Of a DNA stretch of 64,000 bases, positions 44,851 to 54,648 are shown piece after piece. This stretch comes from Halobacillus hunanensis (GTDB taxonomy: Bacteria; Bacillota; Bacilli; Bacillales; Halobacillaceae). The position numbers were made by a program, and so were the translations under genes. A model generated the notes under the pieces. That model did no database searches, was not told the origin of the DNA, and saw only the letters and a list, made by a program, of their open reading frames with translations. Location: the NCBI RefSeq assembly GCF_900166655.1, contig NZ_FVZB01000006.1, forward strand, positions 496,001 through 560,000, in the 5' to 3' direction. How positions within the stretch are numbered: the first letter of the stretch is position 1; every line of letters starts with the position of its first letter.

Positions 44851-46962
44851 ATGAATCCACTTGAGTATGGGGTCCAATTTTTAAAAGCAAAGTTAGATCA
44901 TAGTAACTTTTGTATCTGGGGTTATGACTATTACAAATATAAAACTCATTTGATTTTTGATTGTGACCATCAACAAAGCGAGCCGACCAAGTTTACCGAT
45001 TTCCGCTCAAGCGAGTGTGGGTATGAAATCATTAAACAACAAAGCTATGTAATTTTGTTGTTTACTTATGAACGAGGAAATCAAATAGCTGTCTGCATAT
45101 TTCAGGAATCCCTTCTTTTAACGGAGGAAGAAGTAAAACACGCATTCCATCTTATGCGTGTATTCGACCTGGAGCAAACGATTCAATTAAAAACACAAGA
45201 AATGACAACAATGGTAGATAGTATTCGTTCTATTACCTCCTCCCTTCACCTTGACAGAGTTTTAGAAAATATTATACGAAATGCGTTAAAGGTTATTCCC
45301 GCAGCGGATGCAGGGTACCTCATGCTTTATGATCCAGATAAAGAAAGACTTGTTTCAAAAGCTCCTGTTGGTTTCAATGACTTAATTTATCATTTTAGTG
45401 TACAAGTAGGAGAGGCCATTACAGGGAAAGTTTTTCAAGATGGAAAAGGTAGGATCTTCAATTCACGACAAGAACTATATGCGGAAATGCATACAAACCA
45501 TATTTCCGATCAAAACCTTAGCTATATCAATCGATCTTCAAACTACACAGAAGGAGCCATTTGTGTTCCAATCTCCATCGAAGAAGAGAGAATTGGTGTG
45601 ATGATCATTCACCAGTGGAAGATCAAGCGAAAGTTGACGGAACATGATTTGAATTTATTACAAGGATTCGCTGGGCAAGCGGCAATTGCGATTCAAAATG
45701 CTCAGTTTCATACGGAAACCAATAACAGCCTGCAAGAAATTACTGCGTTGAGTAAGAAACTAACGAAAAAAAATGCCCAGCTTGAAAAAAGGCAGGAAGT
45801 CCATGAGATACTAATGAACATTTCGATCAGAAACCGAGGAATAAAAGTACTTGTGCACGAACTGAAGAAAATGATGAACCGAACAGTAGTCTTTTTTAAC
45901 GGGCTGGAAAATACATTTTATTGTCCTGACCCTGGTGAACATCCACAATTTAGTATGTTCGAACTTAAAACTATATTTTCAAACAAGCGTCAGGCTTCCC
46001 ATGTGAAGGTTTTTAGTGAATTAGAAGAAATGTTTTATTTATATCCCATTTATAACGGGGGTGTTTTTCTTGGATGCTTAATTATTCAAACCAACGGCTC
46101 CCTATCTAAATCTGACCAAATTACGCTCGAACAAGGCAGTTCTATTTTAGCGTTAGAGTTAGTCAAAAGACAGTCGATCTCAACCATTTATAATAGAAAG
46201 ATGTATGAGAGATTTCAGGAGCTGTTAACCAATGAGGACCCTTCGCATTTTAAAAAGCTAGGAAAAGAGTTTAATCTCAATCCTTCTTCTTATTGGATGA
46301 TTAGCATTTTAGAAATTCCCAAGCATGCGATCGATCTACAATATTTAGACATCATAATTTACCAACTCATCTCCAAAGTAAACGCAGAATTCCCTTCCTT
46401 AGAAAAACTTATTTATGGATTTTATAATAAAATCTTTCTATTGATCTCCTTGCCGGAACCAGCTGACTTGAAACACATTACGTACAAACTGAAAGTAATC
46501 AAGCAGGATTGGGAAAGAAGCGACAATCCGATGTTTCGTGCTGGAATAAGCAATGCTTACATGGGACTTGAGAACATAAAGAAATGTTATGAAGAGGCTA
46601 ACAAGACATTAGATTACTTAGATCAACGTGCCAGTACTGGTATTATTCAGTATGAAGACATTGGGTTAAATCGGTTATTTTTAAATCAATCTACAGAAGA
46701 AATCGAACAATTCATTAATGAAACTCTCTCTCCCTTAACAACGGCCACGGAAAAAAATAGAGAATTAGAGGAAACACTGCTTACCTACATCGAGTTGAAT
46801 CGTTCTGCCAGCAAAACAGCTGATCACTTACATATTCACATCAATACACTTTACCAACGAATTAAAAAAATTGAAGACCTATTAGGTATTGACTTACGCG
46901 ATAATGACGACCTGCTAGAAATACAATTAGCTTGCCATCTTAAAAAATCGCAATTGGCTTAA
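44851..46962 (+). CDS. GAF-domain PucR-family transcriptional regulator
   Basis: Encodes 703 residues from ATG 44851 with GGAGGG upstream; the frame from 44725 contains the promoter. A GAF domain spans about 165-315 (LENIIRNALKVIPAADAGYL, VGEAITGKVFQDGKG, GAICVPISIEEERIGVMIIH), followed by a coiled coil, a GGDEF-like CdaR/PucR middle and the C-terminal PucR helix-turn-helix SASKTADHLHIHINTLYQRI. It lies between the divergent M20/DUF5058 operon and the AbgT gene and is the obvious regulator of both. The ligand is unknown. Confidence 0.8.
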   Translation: MNPLEYGVQFLKAKLDHSNFCIWGYDYYKYKTHLIFDCDHQQSEPTKFTDFRSSECGYEIIKQQSYVILLFTYERGNQIAVCIFQESLLLTEEEVKHAFHLMRVFDLEQTIQLKTQEMTTMVDSIRSITSSLHLDRVLENIIRNALKVIPAADAGYLMLYDPDKERLVSKAPVGFNDLIYHFSVQVGEAITGKVFQDGKGRIFNSRQELYAEMHTNHISDQNLSYINRSSNYTEGAICVPISIEEERIGVMIIHQWKIKRKLTEHDLNLLQGFAGQAAIAIQNAQFHTETNNSLQEITALSKKLTKKNAQLEKRQEVHEILMNISIRNRGIKVLVHELKKMMNRTVVFFNGLENTFYCPDPGEHPQFSMFELKTIFSNKRQASHVKVFSELEEMFYLYPIYNGGVFLGCLIIQTNGSLSKSDQITLEQGSSILALELVKRQSISTIYNRKMYERFQELLTNEDPSHFKKLGKEFNLNPSSYWMISILEIPKHAIDLQYLDIIIYQLISKVNAEFPSLEKLIYGFYNKIFLLISLPEPADLKHITYKLKVIKQDWERSDNPMFRAGISNAYMGLENIKKCYEEANKTLDYLDQRASTGIIQYEDIGLNRLFLNQSTEEIEQFINETLSPLTTATEKNRELEETLLTYIELNRSASKTADHLHIHINTLYQRIKKIEDLLGIDLRDNDDLLEIQLACHLKKSQLA

Positions 46963-46983
46963 TAGGCTTTCTATACAAAGACT

Positions 46984-47030
46984 AAAAAGCAAAGCCATGG
47001 ATAGGATTATCCTATCTAGCTTTGCTTTTT
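46984..47030. terminator. Bidirectional terminator
   Basis: AAAAAGCAAAGC (46984-46995) pairs with GCTTTGCTTTTT (47019-47030), with an inner stem GGATAGG/CCTATC. It serves the converging regulator and AbgT genes. Confidence 0.85.
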
Positions 47031-47056
47031 CAATAGACCTCATCCCAACTTTCTAC

Positions 47057-48571
47057 CTACAAATACACGTCGACTCCCGGTCCAAACGGGATCCCCAAGA
47101 ACACGAAAGCCAATAATAATAGTATCCAAACGATAAGGAACGTTAAACTATAAGGAAGCATTAAGGCAATCAATGTTCCTAATCCCGCTTTCTTATCGTA
47201 TTCCTTCATAAAGGCCAGCACAATAATAATATACGGATTCATCGGTGTAATGATATTCGTAGAAGAGTCCGCAATTCGATACGCGGCCTGAATAAATGCC
47301 GGGTGATAGCCAAGGAAGGAAAACATTTTGAGAAAAATCGGTGCTTCCAGTGCCCAGAGAGCAGACCCGCTGAAAATAAATATACTTAGTAAAGCAGTTA
47401 ATAATACAAATCCCACAACTACGCCGAGGCCTGTTACTCCTATAGATTCTAAAAATTGAGCTCCGCTTACAGCCAGCCATGAACCAATATTCGTCCATTC
47501 AAAATAAGCGATGAACTGTGCAGCTGCAAAGATGAGGACGATGAAACCAGACATATCTTTCATCGCTTCTCCCATGAATTTTGCAATCGAGCGAGTGGAT
47601 TCAATCTTCCCAACGGTCACGCCATAAGCGACGGCGACTGTAATAAAGAAGAGCATAAGAATCGGTACAATTCCATCAAGAAATGGTGATGGAATAAGAC
47701 CGCCCTCTTCGTTTCTAAGTGGTGAATCCGGGATAAAGAGCAGCAAAATGAACAAGCCAATGTATAAAATGCTGGCTATCGCTGCATTACGTAATCCTTT
47801 TCTTTCCGTTGGTGTGGTATCTTCAAATTCTTTCTGTACATTTCCTTCATATACACCGAGGCGAGGTTCAACCACCTTTTCCGTAATCAAGGCACCTGCA
47901 ACAGATAAAACAACGACTGACACTAACATAAAGTAGTAGTTATCGACGGGAGTTACCGTAGCAGCCGTTTCAAGAGTTGCCATGACTTCTGAGGAAATGC
48001 CTGAAAGCACTGCATCTGTGTTGGTGACGATCACATTCGCCGTAAAACCAGAGCCTACCCCTGCGAAGCCAGCCGCCAAACCAGCCAATGGATGACGTCC
48101 TACGTTGTAGAACACCATTGCAGCAAGCGGGGGGACAATGACAAATGCTGCATCTGCTGCGAGGTTCCCTAAGATTCCTGTAAAAATCACTGCATAAGTG
48201 ATCAGAGATTTCGGTGCTTTCAAGATCGTGTTTTTGATAAACGTTTCAATTAAGCCGACCTCATCAGCCAGTCCAATTCCGAGCATCATCGCCAGTACAA
48301 TGCCGAGTGGTTTGAACCCGACAAAGTTATCCAGCATGGACGTCAGCATATATTGAAAACCTTCACGGGAAAGTAAATTCTTGATCGCTACTTCTTCTTC
48401 CTTGCCTGGCAGTGTAAACGTCACATTAAATAAAGAAATAATCCAGGATACGATAATGACACCAACTGCCAAGTAAACAAATAAGATAAAGGGATCTGGT
48501 AATTTATTGCCGACACGTTCAATTCCATTTAGGAGCTTGGAAAACTTAGCATTCTCCTTTTGCTTGCTCAT
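47057..48571 (-). CDS. AbgT family transporter (p-aminobenzoyl-glutamate type)
   Basis: Encodes 504 residues from ATG 48571 with GAGGTG six bases upstream. The AbgT pattern is plain: LLNGIERVGNKLPDPFILFV at the N-terminus, FVGFKPLGIVLAMMLGIGLADEVGL (quoted in part), GNLAADAAFVIVPPLAAMVF and, near the end, IADSSTNIITPMNPYI. About eleven membrane helices are expected. The E. coli relative takes up p-aminobenzoyl-glutamate by proton or sodium motive force; other members export antifolates. Beside an AbgB-like hydrolase and a shared regulator, uptake is likely. Confidence 0.88.
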   Translation of the reverse strand: MSKQKENAKFSKLLNGIERVGNKLPDPFILFVYLAVGVIIVSWIISLFNVTFTLPGKEEEVAIKNLLSREGFQYMLTSMLDNFVGFKPLGIVLAMMLGIGLADEVGLIETFIKNTILKAPKSLITYAVIFTGILGNLAADAAFVIVPPLAAMVFYNVGRHPLAGLAAGFAGVGSGFTANVIVTNTDAVLSGISSEVMATLETAATVTPVDNYYFMLVSVVVLSVAGALITEKVVEPRLGVYEGNVQKEFEDTTPTERKGLRNAAIASILYIGLFILLLFIPDSPLRNEEGGLIPSPFLDGIVPILMLFFITVAVAYGVTVGKIESTRSIAKFMGEAMKDMSGFIVLIFAAAQFIAYFEWTNIGSWLAVSGAQFLESIGVTGLGVVVGFVLLTALLSIFIFSGSALWALEAPIFLKMFSFLGYHPAFIQAAYRIADSSTNIITPMNPYIIIVLAFMKEYDKKAGLGTLIALMLPYSLTFLIVWILLLLAFVFLGIPFGPGVDVYL

Positions 48572-49053
48572 GTAGTTCACCTCTTTGCTGTTGTATTGAT
48601 AGAGTGCAAATAGAAAGTACGCCGGGATGTTGTTACAGCTTGCCTATTTGAACTGCTCATTATTATACACGACGTCCAATCCCAAGCAAAGTAGTAAGAA
48701 TTACCGAATTTATTCGTAGTGGCTCCTCATTTTCGTAACCCAGTCTCCCCATAGTCTCAGCACTTTGTGTAACCTTAACAAACACAGGATTCAATAACAG
48801 CTAAGACTTTTATGATTTTTTCTAGTTATAATAGAAATGTAAAACTCCTATCCGGCACAACAATCCCTGTAGGAGACGAATTTTTACTTATGACCTTTTC
48901 TTCAGGCGAAAAGAACTGCACTGCACGTCCCCTGGAAGTTTAATAATACCTTTACAACCTTTTTATGGAAATAACATTGTTTTCAACAGGTGATGGTGGT
49001 AACCTTTATGGTAAAAACATACAAATTCACTTCAGGACTGGAGGAAAAAGTCG
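48572..49053. other. Non-coding stretch with degenerate repeat fragments
   Basis: No supported gene is seen. CCCAGTCTCC at about 48740 resembles the end of the MITE-like element at 41237, and CAGCACTTTGTGTAACCTTA (from 48758) resembles CAGCTTTGTGTAACGTTA at 41302. A TATAAT at about 48834 may be part of a plus-strand promoter for the small membrane protein. Confidence 0.4.
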
Positions 49054-49335
49054 ATGGTTAAATTTTTCAAAGCTTTTTCAAGTGGCATAGGTTTTGCTTT
49101 ATTGTACTTGTTTGTGGTATTTGTAACTCCTATCGTCTTGCTATTACTTGGTTATACAAATATAACTTCCAACCCCTCTCTATTTGGTGCCTCCTTATAT
49201 AGTATTGAAATAGAAGAACAACGTTTTGTATCAGAAGCCACTATATTTGGGTTTGCTTTAGCGTTAATCTGTGGGTTAATCATATACTTCTTATCACAGT
49301 TGCTTGTTTCTTCCCTTAGAAAAACAGCGGCGTAA
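49054..49335 (+). CDS. Small two-helix membrane protein of unknown function
   Basis: A 93-residue protein starting at ATG 49054 with GGAGG upstream. Two membrane helices (FALLYLFVVFVTPIVLLLLGY and IFGFALALICGLIIYFLSQL, given in part) flank a polar outer loop, SLYSIEIEEQRFVSEAT. It has its own terminator and no operon partners. I do not recognise a family. Confidence 0.6.
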   Translation: MVKFFKAFSSGIGFALLYLFVVFVTPIVLLLLGYTNITSNPSLFGASLYSIEIEEQRFVSEATIFGFALALICGLIIYFLSQLLVSSLRKTAA

Positions 49336-49388
49336 GTTGAAGATCCAAGTATAAAATCAGCATTGGTCGTACGGAAAAAAACAATAGG

Positions 49389-49416
49389 TCTACTGGCTAT
49401 TCGCCAGTAGATTTTT
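49389..49416 (+). terminator. Terminator of the small membrane protein gene
   Basis: TCTACTGGC (49389-49397) pairs with GCCAGTAGA (49403-49411), followed by TTTTT. Confidence 0.85.
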
Positions 49417-49422
49417 CTGGTA

Positions 49423-49450
49423 TTTAAGAAGCTAGTGCTTATAGTATAAT
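49423..49450 (+). promoter_or_regulatory. Promoter of the aldose epimerase gene
   Basis: TTTAAG (49423-49428), a 16-base spacer and TATAAT (49445-49450), about 115 bases upstream of the ATG. Confidence 0.45.
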
Positions 49451-49564
49451 GAGGTATAGCTTCTCTACACTAAAATAGTAATGGTTTCATAGTTCTACGT
49501 CCGTGCAGTCCACTTATATACAAAATCAGAAAAAGGCTGTAAAGGTCACTCTGGAGGTACATAT

Positions 49565-50599
49565 ATGCAAATCTCTGAAGAACATCTATCTAATAACTGG
49601 AAAAGATTCACCCTCACAAACGATCGAGGAATGTCTGTAAGTGCCCTCAACTTTGGGGGGATAATTACAGAAGTCCTTGTCCCAGATAAAAATGGTGTAA
49701 TCGAAAATGTTGTACTTGGTTATGAAAGAGCAGAGGACTATAAAGACGACCCTAACTTTTTCGGTGCTATTATCGGCAGAATTGCGGGGCGTATTGACGG
49801 CTCAAACTTTTCACTAAAAGGAAAAGAGTATCCTCTTGAAGCCAATGATGGGGCCAATCATATACATGGAGGGTCCAATGGCTTTCACACAAAAGTCTGG
49901 AAAGCTCATTCCTTTCAAACAGACAGTACTGTGGGCGTAGCTTTTAAATACGATAGTCCTGATTTGGAAGAAGGGTATCCAGGGAATCTTTACGTGACAG
50001 TCACGTATCAACTCAATAACCGTAATCAGCTGACGATTGATTATCAAGCTCACAGTGACTTGGATACACCTGTTGCCTTAACGAATCATACCTACTTTAA
50101 TTTAAGCGGAAATCTAAAGAGAACGATTCATAACCATCTGGTTTCGATGAATAGCAGCACATACGCAGAACTAAATGAGGACTTAATTCCAACAGGGAAT
50201 CGCAACACTGTTACGGGTACTCCTTTTGACTTTAGAAAAATGAGACCCTTACAAGAAGGAATCTGTTCAGAGTATAAGCAAAATCTTCTCGCCAAATCGG
50301 GCTATGATCATTACTTTCTCTTTGACCAAAAACAAGAAGATGCTGTCGTCGTACAAGATCTTGAAAGTGGTCGTATTATGCGGATCCACACAGACCAGCC
50401 CGGGATGGTCATGTATACGTCTAATAACTTAACGAACGATCATCAATTAACTGGCAGACAATCTGCAAAGTATTTAGGGGTGTGTTTTGAAACACAGGGG
50501 ACTCCTGCCTCTCTACATCACAGCGGATTTCCATCCATTGTACTGAAAGCGAATGACCCCTATTCACAGCAGACATCCTTTTCGTTTGAAACCATGTAA
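49565..50599 (+). CDS. galM: Aldose 1-epimerase (mutarotase)
   Basis: A 344-residue GalM. FGGIITEVLVPDKNG and GAIIGRIAGRI near the N-terminus, NHIHGGSNGFHTKVW (His at the sugar site), LTNHTYFNLSG with the catalytic His near residue 178, and the late catalytic Glu in GVCFETQG are all visible. It interconverts the alpha and beta anomers of aldoses. It stands beside the xylose genes, so it may speed supply of the anomer used by XylA. GGAGG precedes the ATG. Confidence 0.9.
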   Translation: MQISEEHLSNNWKRFTLTNDRGMSVSALNFGGIITEVLVPDKNGVIENVVLGYERAEDYKDDPNFFGAIIGRIAGRIDGSNFSLKGKEYPLEANDGANHIHGGSNGFHTKVWKAHSFQTDSTVGVAFKYDSPDLEEGYPGNLYVTVTYQLNNRNQLTIDYQAHSDLDTPVALTNHTYFNLSGNLKRTIHNHLVSMNSSTYAELNEDLIPTGNRNTVTGTPFDFRKMRPLQEGICSEYKQNLLAKSGYDHYFLFDQKQEDAVVVQDLESGRIMRIHTDQPGMVMYTSNNLTNDHQLTGRQSAKYLGVCFETQGTPASLHHSGFPSIVLKANDPYSQQTSFSFETM

Positions 50600-50625
50600 A
50601 AGACAGGAGCATTGGCCCCTGTCTT
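50600..50625. terminator. Bidirectional terminator
   Basis: AAGACAGG (50600-50607) pairs with CCTGTCTT (50618-50625) between converging galM and the aldo/keto reductase gene. Confidence 0.7.
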
Positions 50626-50635
50626 CTCATACTTT

Positions 50636-51619
50636 TTAGTAGATTCCCCTAATGTGATCGTGCACTTCCCGTTGATAAAATTGCCGTAATTGTTGTAATT
50701 CGGCTTCCGTAAACGGGGGCACATATAAAGCCTGCAGGTTATCCTCCACTTGTTTCACATTACGGAAACCAGGAATGACACTCGATATGCCCACCTGCTG
50801 AAGAACCCATTTCAGGGCTGCCCGTGTCATGTTACCGCGCCCTTCACTAATCCAGCTTATTTCTTCGCTCAGTTCAATCCCTTTTACAAAATCTAATCCA
50901 GCAAAAGTTTCTCCAACGTTGAAAGCATCTCCATCACGGTTAAAGTGGCGATGATCATCTTTTTCGAATGTATCTTCCCTAGTGAACTTCCCTGTCAACA
51001 ATCCGCTCGCCAGAGGGACGCGAGCCAAGATGCCTACCCCCTTTTCCTTGGCCGCTGGGAAGAGCGCGTTCAAAGGCTTTTGCCGAAACAAGTTAAAAAT
51101 AACCTGAAGTGAACTGGCATTGGTGTGTTCCAGTACATACATACCTTCTTCAACGGATTCCACACTGACACCGTAATAACGAATTTTACCTTCTTGCTTT
51201 AATTGATCCAGTACATCAAAAACTGAACCCTCTTTCAAAATCTCAAGTGGGGGACAATGAATCTGATAGAGATCCACGTGTTCCCGTTTCAATCGTTTAA
51301 GACTGTCCTCTAAGTAAGCGGAAACTTGTTGTTTCGAGTAAGTTTTCGGATCATGGATATCTCCCTGCCGGCAAAATTTCGTTGCAATATGAATCGTATC
51401 TTCCTTCCCTTTAGTTGCTTTTGCCAGCAGTTCTTCACTATGGCCCATACCGTACACATCGGCTGTATCAAAAAAGTTCACGCCCGCTTCCATAGCTGTC
51501 TGAAGCGCTTCTGAAGCTGCTCGATCATCCGTTTTCCCCCAGCTTCCGCCGATAGCCCACGTTCCGAAACTTAACTCACTAATCCTTAAATCCGTTGTAC
51601 CCAGCTGATTATATTTCAT
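50636..51619 (-). CDS. Aldo/keto reductase
   Basis: A 327-residue AKR with the catalytic tetrad Asp51, Tyr56, Lys81 and His121 in DTADVYGMG, IATKF and LYQIH. SSVIPGFRNVKQVEDN near the end binds NADPH. It reduces an aldehyde or sugar with NADPH, in the cytoplasm. It lies downstream of the xylB gene in the same orientation, about 65 bases away, so a role with xylose or related sugars is possible but not shown. Confidence 0.88.
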   Translation of the reverse strand: MKYNQLGTTDLRISELSFGTWAIGGSWGKTDDRAASEALQTAMEAGVNFFDTADVYGMGHSEELLAKATKGKEDTIHIATKFCRQGDIHDPKTYSKQQVSAYLEDSLKRLKREHVDLYQIHCPPLEILKEGSVFDVLDQLKQEGKIRYYGVSVESVEEGMYVLEHTNASSLQVIFNLFRQKPLNALFPAAKEKGVGILARVPLASGLLTGKFTREDTFEKDDHRHFNRDGDAFNVGETFAGLDFVKGIELSEEISWISEGRGNMTRAALKWVLQQVGISSVIPGFRNVKQVEDNLQALYVPPFTEAELQQLRQFYQREVHDHIRGIY

Positions 51620-51684
51620 TTATCCTGCCGCCTTTCTTCTTATATAAAAGCCTGCTTCCATAATTCAGAAGCAGACTTAATTCC

Positions 51685-53184
51685 TTAAGAGCGGTAAGAA
51701 GCTAACCGTTCATTCAAGCCTTTTGTTTGCACATAGACATCTTGATAGATTTTAAATAATTCTTCATACTCATGAACTTGATCCTTCTGTGGTGTGAAAG
51801 TCTGCTCAACTTTGAGAAACTCCTCTGCACAATCTTCCATTGAATCAAACCAACCGCACCCATATGCCGAGAGCATAGCCGCTCCCATCCCCGGCCCCTG
51901 AGCACTTGATAGCTTGATGATAGTCGCATTAAAAATATTTGCCTGCATTTGCAGCCAATGATGGTTTTTCGCACCTCCACCAGTTGATACAATGGTGTCA
52001 ACTTTCTTGCCACTGTTCCGAAAAATTTCAAGAGACTCATTCAGAGAAAAAGTAATCCCCTCCATAACAGCATTCACAAAATCCTTTCGCCTGTGAGAGC
52101 TGTCCATTCCTATAAAGCTGCCACGGATCATAGCATCAGCATGAGGGGTTCTCTCTCCTGCCACATAAGGGGTAAATAATAGCCCGTTTGATCCAGGTGG
52201 AACTGTTTCCACGTCATGGACAAAGTCGTCAAATTCTTCATCCTCACCAAATACTTCTTTAAACCAGCTTAAACTATATCCAGCTGCCAAAGTTACCCCC
52301 ATCGTATAGTAAGCACCTGGGGCCCCATGGTTAAAATAATGAACTTTACCGCCAAAATCTTTATGATTACTCGTTTCGTAGGAGAGAATAACTCCGGAGG
52401 TCCCAATACTGCATAGCGTTTTCCCTTCTTCTAAAATACCTGATCCTATCGCACCGCAGGCATTGTCCGCACCGCCAGCAAAAACTTTTGTGCTGGTCGA
52501 TAATCCCGTTACATCAGCAACTTGTGGAAGAAGGGTCCCTGTCTGCTCATAAGATGCAACCAGTGGAGGGCAAATAGTGATATTGATTTCAAGCGCCTGG
52601 CATATTTCTTCACTCCATGTATTTTCCTCTATGTCTAACAGCAGCGTTCCTGCGGCATCTGAATAATCCATAGCCAGCTGTCCCGTTAATTTATAACGCA
52701 AGTAATCCTTTGGAAGCAAGAAGGTAGACGCCCGCTCGTAAATATCCGGTTCATGCTGTTTCACCCATAACATTTTGGGTAACGTAAATCCTTCGAGGGC
52801 AGGGTTTTTGGTAATATCTAATAATCGTTCTTCTCCGATCGTTTGATAGATTTCCTGACATTGACTGGTCGTCCTCGTATCATTCCACAAAATAGCATTC
52901 CTTAATGGCTGCCCTTGCTCATCTACTAACACCAATCCATGCATTTGCCCAGAAAAACTGATTCCTTCTATTTGCTCAGGGGAACACGGACGGGCTTGAA
53001 TCAACTCCGCAAGCCCATCCAGTGTTTCTCTGACCCACACGTTTGGGTCCTGTTCACTATACCCTTGCTGCTCCTGAATCAAGGGATAGGATTTGGAAAC
53101 CTCATAACGGATCTCCCCCTCCTGATCCACAAGTAAAACCTTTACAGCACTCGTCCCTAGGTCAATGCCAATAACGTACTTCAC
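51685..53184 (-). CDS. xylB: Xylulokinase
   Basis: Encodes 499 residues from a GTG at 53184 with GGAG nine bases upstream, giving the family start KYVIGIDLGTSAVKVLL; the ATG at 53202 lies inside the end of xylA. FGGY kinase marks are FSGQMHGLVLVD, NAILWNDTRT, FAGGADNACGAIGSG and VSTGGGAKNHHWLQ. The catalytic Asp is in GGADNA. It phosphorylates xylulose to xylulose 5-phosphate. It follows xylA by four bases. Confidence 0.93.
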   Translation of the reverse strand: MKYVIGIDLGTSAVKVLLVDQEGEIRYEVSKSYPLIQEQQGYSEQDPNVWVRETLDGLAELIQARPCSPEQIEGISFSGQMHGLVLVDEQGQPLRNAILWNDTRTTSQCQEIYQTIGEERLLDITKNPALEGFTLPKMLWVKQHEPDIYERASTFLLPKDYLRYKLTGQLAMDYSDAAGTLLLDIEENTWSEEICQALEINITICPPLVASYEQTGTLLPQVADVTGLSTSTKVFAGGADNACGAIGSGILEEGKTLCSIGTSGVILSYETSNHKDFGGKVHYFNHGAPGAYYTMGVTLAAGYSLSWFKEVFGEDEEFDDFVHDVETVPPGSNGLLFTPYVAGERTPHADAMIRGSFIGMDSSHRRKDFVNAVMEGITFSLNESLEIFRNSGKKVDTIVSTGGGAKNHHWLQMQANIFNATIIKLSSAQGPGMGAAMLSAYGCGWFDSMEDCAEEFLKVEQTFTPQKDQVHEYEELFKIYQDVYVQTKGLNERLASYRS

Positions 53185-53188
53185 TTTG

Positions 53189-54514
53189 TTATTCTCCTGC
53201 ATAGGCCATCAACAAATATTGATTAAGAGTAGATTTAATTTTTTCTAGCTGACCCGACCCCTGGGATATCTCACCTAACTGCAGGGCATGATTCTCCAAC
53301 GAGTGGAAGTCAACTGTTCCATCCACAATTTCTTTGCCGATTCCATGCCTGAAACTATCGTATCTTTCTTCAATAATGTCCTCCAGCACACGATCATCAT
53401 ATAACTTCTGAGCCACTTTATATCCAACAGCAAAACTGTCCATCCCAGCTATATGAGCATGAAATAGATCTTCAGGAGCAAAGGATCCACGCCGAACTTT
53501 GGCATCAAAGTTCAATCCTCCCTTTCCGAGCCCTCCATTTTTAATAATTTCATACATAGCAAGCGTTGTCGCATAAAGGTCTGAAGGGAACTCATCCGTA
53601 TCCCATCCTAAAAGAGGGTGCCCCTGGTTGGCATCCACTGATCCGAGCAATCCGTTGACACGCGCATAGTGAAGTTCATGTTCAAAGGTATGCCCGGCAA
53701 GCGTTGCATGGTTCGCTTCAATATTAAATTTGAAATGATCCTGCAAGTCATACTTTTGTAAGAAGGCATAGCCTGATGCTACGTCAAAGTCGTATTGATG
53801 TGTGGTCGGCTCTTTAGGCTTCGGTTCAATTAAAAATTGTCCGTCATACCCGATTTCTTCTGCATAGTTAATGGCCATATGGTAGAAGCGACCCAGATTA
53901 TCAAGTTCTAACTTCATATCTGTATTCAGCAGCGTTTCATAGCCTTCACGGCCTCCCCAGAATACATAGCTTTCCGAGCCCAATTCTTTTCCAATCTCAA
54001 GACCCTTTTTCACTTTAGCAGCAGCATAAGCAAAAACATCTGCATGGCTAGATGAGGCGCCTCCATGGACAAAGCGTGGATGTGTGAAATTATTTACGGT
54101 GTTCCATAGCAGTTTTGTTTTACTGTCTTTCATATATTCCTTAATCATGCCGACGATTGTATCCAGATTTTGATTGGATTCTCGTAAATCGCTTCCTTCC
54201 GGCGCAATGTCAACATCATGGAAACAGAAATAAGGAACATTCATTTTTTCAAAGAATTCAAAGGCTGCTTCCACACGAGCTTTAGCCAAATCCATTCCTT
54301 CGAATTTATTCCACGGCCTCACCGCCGTTCCGGCACCAAAGGGATCAGATAAATCTTCTGTAAACGTGTGCCAGTAGGCTACACTAAAACGTAGAAATTC
54401 CTCCATCGTATGATCGCCTACTTTTTCATCCGGATTGTAAAATTTAAAGGCGTACGGATTAGTTGATTGTGGTCCTTCATATTGAATGTGATTCACGTTC
54501 GTAAAATGTGTCAT
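53189..54514 (-). CDS. xylA: Xylose isomerase
   Basis: A 441-residue class II enzyme. His99 and Asp102 in FHDVD form the ring-opening pair, [10 protein letters not shown] (184-193) and [13 protein letters not shown] (228-240) carry metal ligands Glu230 and the Lys232 of the hydride shift, and [12 protein letters not shown] binds the second metal site. It converts xylose to xylulose. TGGAGG precedes the ATG. It starts the xylAB pair and faces the DUF624 gene. No XylR-type operator is seen in its 130-base upstream region. Confidence 0.95.
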   Translation of the reverse strand: MTHFTNVNHIQYEGPQSTNPYAFKFYNPDEKVGDHTMEEFLRFSVAYWHTFTEDLSDPFGAGTAVRPWNKFEGMDLAKARVEAAFEFFEKMNVPYFCFHDVDIAPEGSDLRESNQNLDTIVGMIKEYMKDSKTKLLWNTVNNFTHPRFVHGGASSSHADVFAYAAAKVKKGLEIGKELGSESYVFWGGREGYETLLNTDMKLELDNLGRFYHMAINYAEEIGYDGQFLIEPKPKEPTTHQYDFDVASGYAFLQKYDLQDHFKFNIEANHATLAGHTFEHELHYARVNGLLGSVDANQGHPLLGWDTDEFPSDLYATTLAMYEIIKNGGLGKGGLNFDAKVRRGSFAPEDLFHAHIAGMDSFAVGYKVAQKLYDDRVLEDIIEERYDSFRHGIGKEIVDGTVDFHSLENHALQLGEISQGSGQLEKIKSTLNQYLLMAYAGE

Positions 54515-54575
54515 GATTATACCTCCAGAAATGTTAAATTAATTTATAAGAATACTGCTTTTGAAGCAGGTCATC

Positions 54576-54603
54576 TTTACTGTCTAAATTTTTTGTGTAT
54601 AAT
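54576..54603 (+). promoter_or_regulatory. Promoter of the DUF624 gene
   Basis: TTTACT (54576-54581), a 16-base spacer and TATAAT (54598-54603). The opposing xylA promoter must overlap but is not clear. Confidence 0.45.
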
Positions 54604-54648
54604 GATTCTTGTCTCGACGACCAAAATGTAAAGGAGCAAAATTTTCCT

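Noticed and set aside
48890-48943. Seventeen-codon frame upstream of the small membrane protein
   Set aside because: The GGAG is 14 bases from the ATG and the peptide has no distinctive features.
54515-54648. XylR operator at xylA
   Set aside because: No TTTGTTT...AAACAAA-like inverted repeat is present; the only repeat is a short CTGCTT/AAGCAG.
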